A DNA stretch of 64,000 nucleotides from Rugosimonospora africana (lineage in GTDB: Bacteria > Actinomycetota > Actinomycetes > Mycobacteriales > Micromonosporaceae), in assembly GCF_016862975.1 (NCBI RefSeq), contig NZ_BONZ01000086.1, positions 1 through 64,000 of the forward strand, given 5' to 3'. Position numbers and translations under genes: made by a program. Positions 62,596 through 64,000 of the stretch are shown here, piece by piece (within the stretch, counting starts at the first letter, position 1; every line of letters begins with the position of its first letter). The notes under the pieces are model-generated. The model ran no database searches, had not been told where the DNA came from, and worked only from the letters and a program-made list of their open reading frames with translations.

Positions 62596-63456
62596 CTACC
62601 AGACCAGCGGAACGAGGCGTTTGCGGGCGGCGGCGTAGCCGCGGTAGCGGTCGCCGAGCGTGGCCAGCAACGCGGTCTCCTCGACGCGCGTACGCCAGAG
62701 CACCAGGGCCAGGGTCAGCGCCGCCAGTACGGACAGGCCGACCCAGTTGGCGGAGACCAGCCCGGCGCCGACGCAGACCATCAGCATCCCGGCATGACCC
62801 GGGTGGCGCAGCAGCCGGTACGGGCCGGCCGCGATGACCGGCTGATCCGGCGCGACCCTGACAGTGAAGCTGCAGTACCAGCCGCCCAGCGTCCGGATCG
62901 CCAGCTCGCGCAGTCCGGTACCGGCGAGGATCAGCGCGATGCCGGCGCCCACGCTCAGCGTCCGCGGCCGGATGTCGGCCGCCGGTACCGTCACCGGCGC
63001 CAGGTTCACCGCGACCGTCCCGGCCACGAAACACAGGCCGGACAGCCACCAGAAGGCGCGGTGGTACAGCCGGGGATCGTCGCGCCGGAGCCGGGACCGC
63101 CAGCCACGCGCGAACTCCGTGCCCTCGGTCAGCAGCCAACCGAGCTGGACCAGCAGGACGAGCACCCCGAGCGGGTGGGCTCGGGTGTACGTCCGGACCG
63201 GGCCGTCCGGGGCGAACCGACCGATGCCCGCCGCGAGTATGCCGCCGACCACCACGACCGCGCCGACGCGCAACAGGACGGCTCGGCGGGCCACGACTTT
63301 CGACCACGCGACGGCCGCCCCGGCGACCAGGTTCACCCCGGTGCGTACCCGCGTGGTCTCACCGGCGGCAACCAGGTCGTCGATCAGCTGGCTCAGCTCC
63401 GCGCCGTACCGATCCCGCCAGGCGCGCGGGTACAGCCGCAGCAGCCAGCCGATCAC
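62596..63456 (-). CDS. Isoprenylcysteine methyltransferase-like membrane protein
   Basis: A 286-residue protein. The first 40 residues (IGWLLRLYPRAWRDRYGAEL) match the soluble N-terminus often encoded after PadR genes; helices then span about 65-250. The C-terminal half carries PYRLLRHPGHAGMLMV and RVEETALLATLGDRYRGYAA, typical of the ICMT/PEMT-like methyltransferase fold (NnrU/isoprenylcysteine methyltransferase family), where the RHP and EE motifs bind S-adenosylmethionine. The GTG start overlaps the PadR stop by 4 bp. Substrate unknown. Confidence 0.8.
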   Translation of the reverse strand: MIGWLLRLYPRAWRDRYGAELSQLIDDLVAAGETTRVRTGVNLVAGAAVAWSKVVARRAVLLRVGAVVVVGGILAAGIGRFAPDGPVRTYTRAHPLGVLVLLVQLGWLLTEGTEFARGWRSRLRRDDPRLYHRAFWWLSGLCFVAGTVAVNLAPVTVPAADIRPRTLSVGAGIALILAGTGLRELAIRTLGGWYCSFTVRVAPDQPVIAAGPYRLLRHPGHAGMLMVCVGAGLVSANWVGLSVLAALTLALVLWRTRVEETALLATLGDRYRGYAAARKRLVPLVW

Positions 63457-63770
63457 GACGCTGCCGTGGCGATGCGCCGCAGCCCGACCTCGGCGATCCG
63501 CGCCGCCTCGGTCAGCCGCTGCCGCAGGTGTTCGCGGCCGGCTTCGGTGATCTGGTACGGCCGTCGGCGCTCCTGCGTGCCCAGCGCCTCCACCATGCCG
63601 GCCTCTTCCAGCTTGGCCAGCGCGCCGTAGAGCGTTCCCGCGCCGAGCCTGACCCCGGCGAAGCCCTCGATGTCCTTGATCAGCGCGTAGCCGTGTTTCG
63701 GCGACCCGGCCAGGCTGGTCAGGACCAGGATGCTGCGGTCGGACGATCCACGGATGGATTCGCTCGTCAT
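63453..63770 (-). CDS. PadR-family transcriptional regulator
   Basis: A 105-residue winged-helix protein: ILVLTSLAGSPKHGYALIKD, LGAGTLYGALAKLEEAGMVE and RRPYQITEAGREHLRQRL are the PadR signature blocks. It is coupled to the ICMT-like gene. An inverted repeat TTTCCGAA (63781-63788) / TTCGGAAA (63803-63810) lies immediately upstream and overlaps a 16-bp motif repeated before the next downstream unit, so it probably represses both. Confidence 0.93.
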   Translation of the reverse strand: MTSESIRGSSDRSILVLTSLAGSPKHGYALIKDIEGFAGVRLGAGTLYGALAKLEEAGMVEALGTQERRRPYQITEAGREHLRQRLTEAARIAEVGLRRIATAAS

Positions 63771-63780
63771 CGCGTACGCC

Positions 63781-63819
63781 TTTCCGAAGTCGCCGACGCT
63801 CGTTCGGAAAGTGTAATAG
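63781..63819 (-). promoter_or_regulatory. PadR operator region with 16-bp motif, copy 2
   Basis: Inverted repeat TTTCCGAA / TTCGGAAA with a 14-bp spacer, the right arm running into TCGGAAAGTGTAATAG (63804-63819), the motif also found at 62563-62578. It lies 10-50 bp upstream of the PadR start codon. Confidence 0.6.
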
Positions 63820-63826
63820 CAGCGCC

Positions 63827-64000
63827 TCAGGCGAGCGCCATGACGAGACGGACCAGGGTGCCGGTGGCACCGCTGCGCAGCTGCACCTCGTCGCACAGCT
63901 GGTTGGCCAGCCACAGGCCCCGGCCGTGAGTGGCCTCCGGCTCCGGCAGGTCGACCGCGATGTCCGTCGGGATGCCGGGTCCGGTGTCGTTGACCTCGAT
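63827..64000 (-). CDS. Anti-sigma-factor-like ATPase domain protein (partial)
   Basis: Only the last 57 codons are inside the window; the gene runs off the right edge. They read IEVNDTGPGIPTDIAVDL, then HGRGLWLANQLCDEVQLRSG and a final LVRLVMALA. This is the G1/G2 end of an HATPase_c_2 domain, as in RsbW-like anti-sigma factors and in MEDS-domain sensor proteins. The stop codon is at 63827-63829. Confidence 0.75.
   Translation of the reverse strand: MEVNDTGPGIPTDIAVDLPEPEATHGRGLWLANQLCDEVQLRSGATGTLVRLVMALA

Overview
The window is high-GC DNA with actinobacterial traits: many GTG starts, 1-4 bp overlaps inside operons, hairpin terminators without U-tracts, and many likely leaderless starts. 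Six secreted plant-polysaccharide enzymes carrying CBM2 modules, a SARP regulator and a Streptomyces-type vanRS/vanHAX set point to a soil actinomycete. I infer a member of Micromonosporaceae or a close relative, but no rRNA or tRNA gene is present to confirm it. The region looks chromosomal; I saw no transposase, integrase, phage gene, CRISPR array or tRNA.

Layout. 0.4-2.0 kb: a DUF1579-like protein and a PaaX-like regulator. 2.4-8.4 kb: a xylan-degradation cluster with a CBM2-SGNH esterase-like protein, then a probable operon of GH10 xylanase-CBM2, CBM2-GH54 and CBM2-GH62 arabinofuranosidases. It is preceded by a 0.7 kb control region with a consensus promoter, two CGAAANTTTCG palindromes and three LacI-type boxes. 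8.5-16 kb: a SARP/AfsR-like regulator, a DrrAB-type exporter, a seryl-tRNA synthetase and a half-size MFS protein. An identical 19-bp box lies upstream of both the SARP gene and the exporter. 16-24.7 kb: mixed small-molecule genes (epimerase-like, SMI1/KNR4-like, lipoprotein, LysR/aldo-keto reductase pair, VOC and SRPBCC proteins, and an ArsR gene with a triple-repeat operator).

24.7-34.4 kb: glycopeptide resistance. vanHAX (D-lactate dehydrogenase, D-Ala-D-Lac ligase, D-Ala-D-Ala dipeptidase) is separated from vanRS and a signal-less VanY-like carboxypeptidase by a GNAT acetyltransferase, a NarL-type two-component pair and a carboxylesterase. The same 59-bp promoter block (53/59 identical) precedes vanH and the vanY-like gene, so one VanR regulon probably covers both ends. 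A PhoX remnant follows.

35-54 kb: a TIGR03118 protein, membrane and surface proteins, LemA with a DUF2207-like partner, a GH5 mannanase-CBM2 and a CE3-like esterase-CBM2, a second NarL-type pair, hydrolases, LtrA, a membrane-anchored bulb-lectin protein and a short-chain dehydrogenase. 54-59 kb: a pyruvate-oxidase-like TPP enzyme whose start codon lies in a perfect 30-bp palindrome, translationally coupled to a giant FAD/Fe-S oxidoreductase; together they could oxidise D-lactate to pyruvate to acetate. 59-64 kb: small genes, a likely toxin-antitoxin pair with a 9-bp inverted-repeat operator, a membrane cyclophilin, a PadR-controlled membrane gene set with a repeated 16-bp motif, and the end of an anti-sigma-factor-like ATPase gene cut by the window edge.
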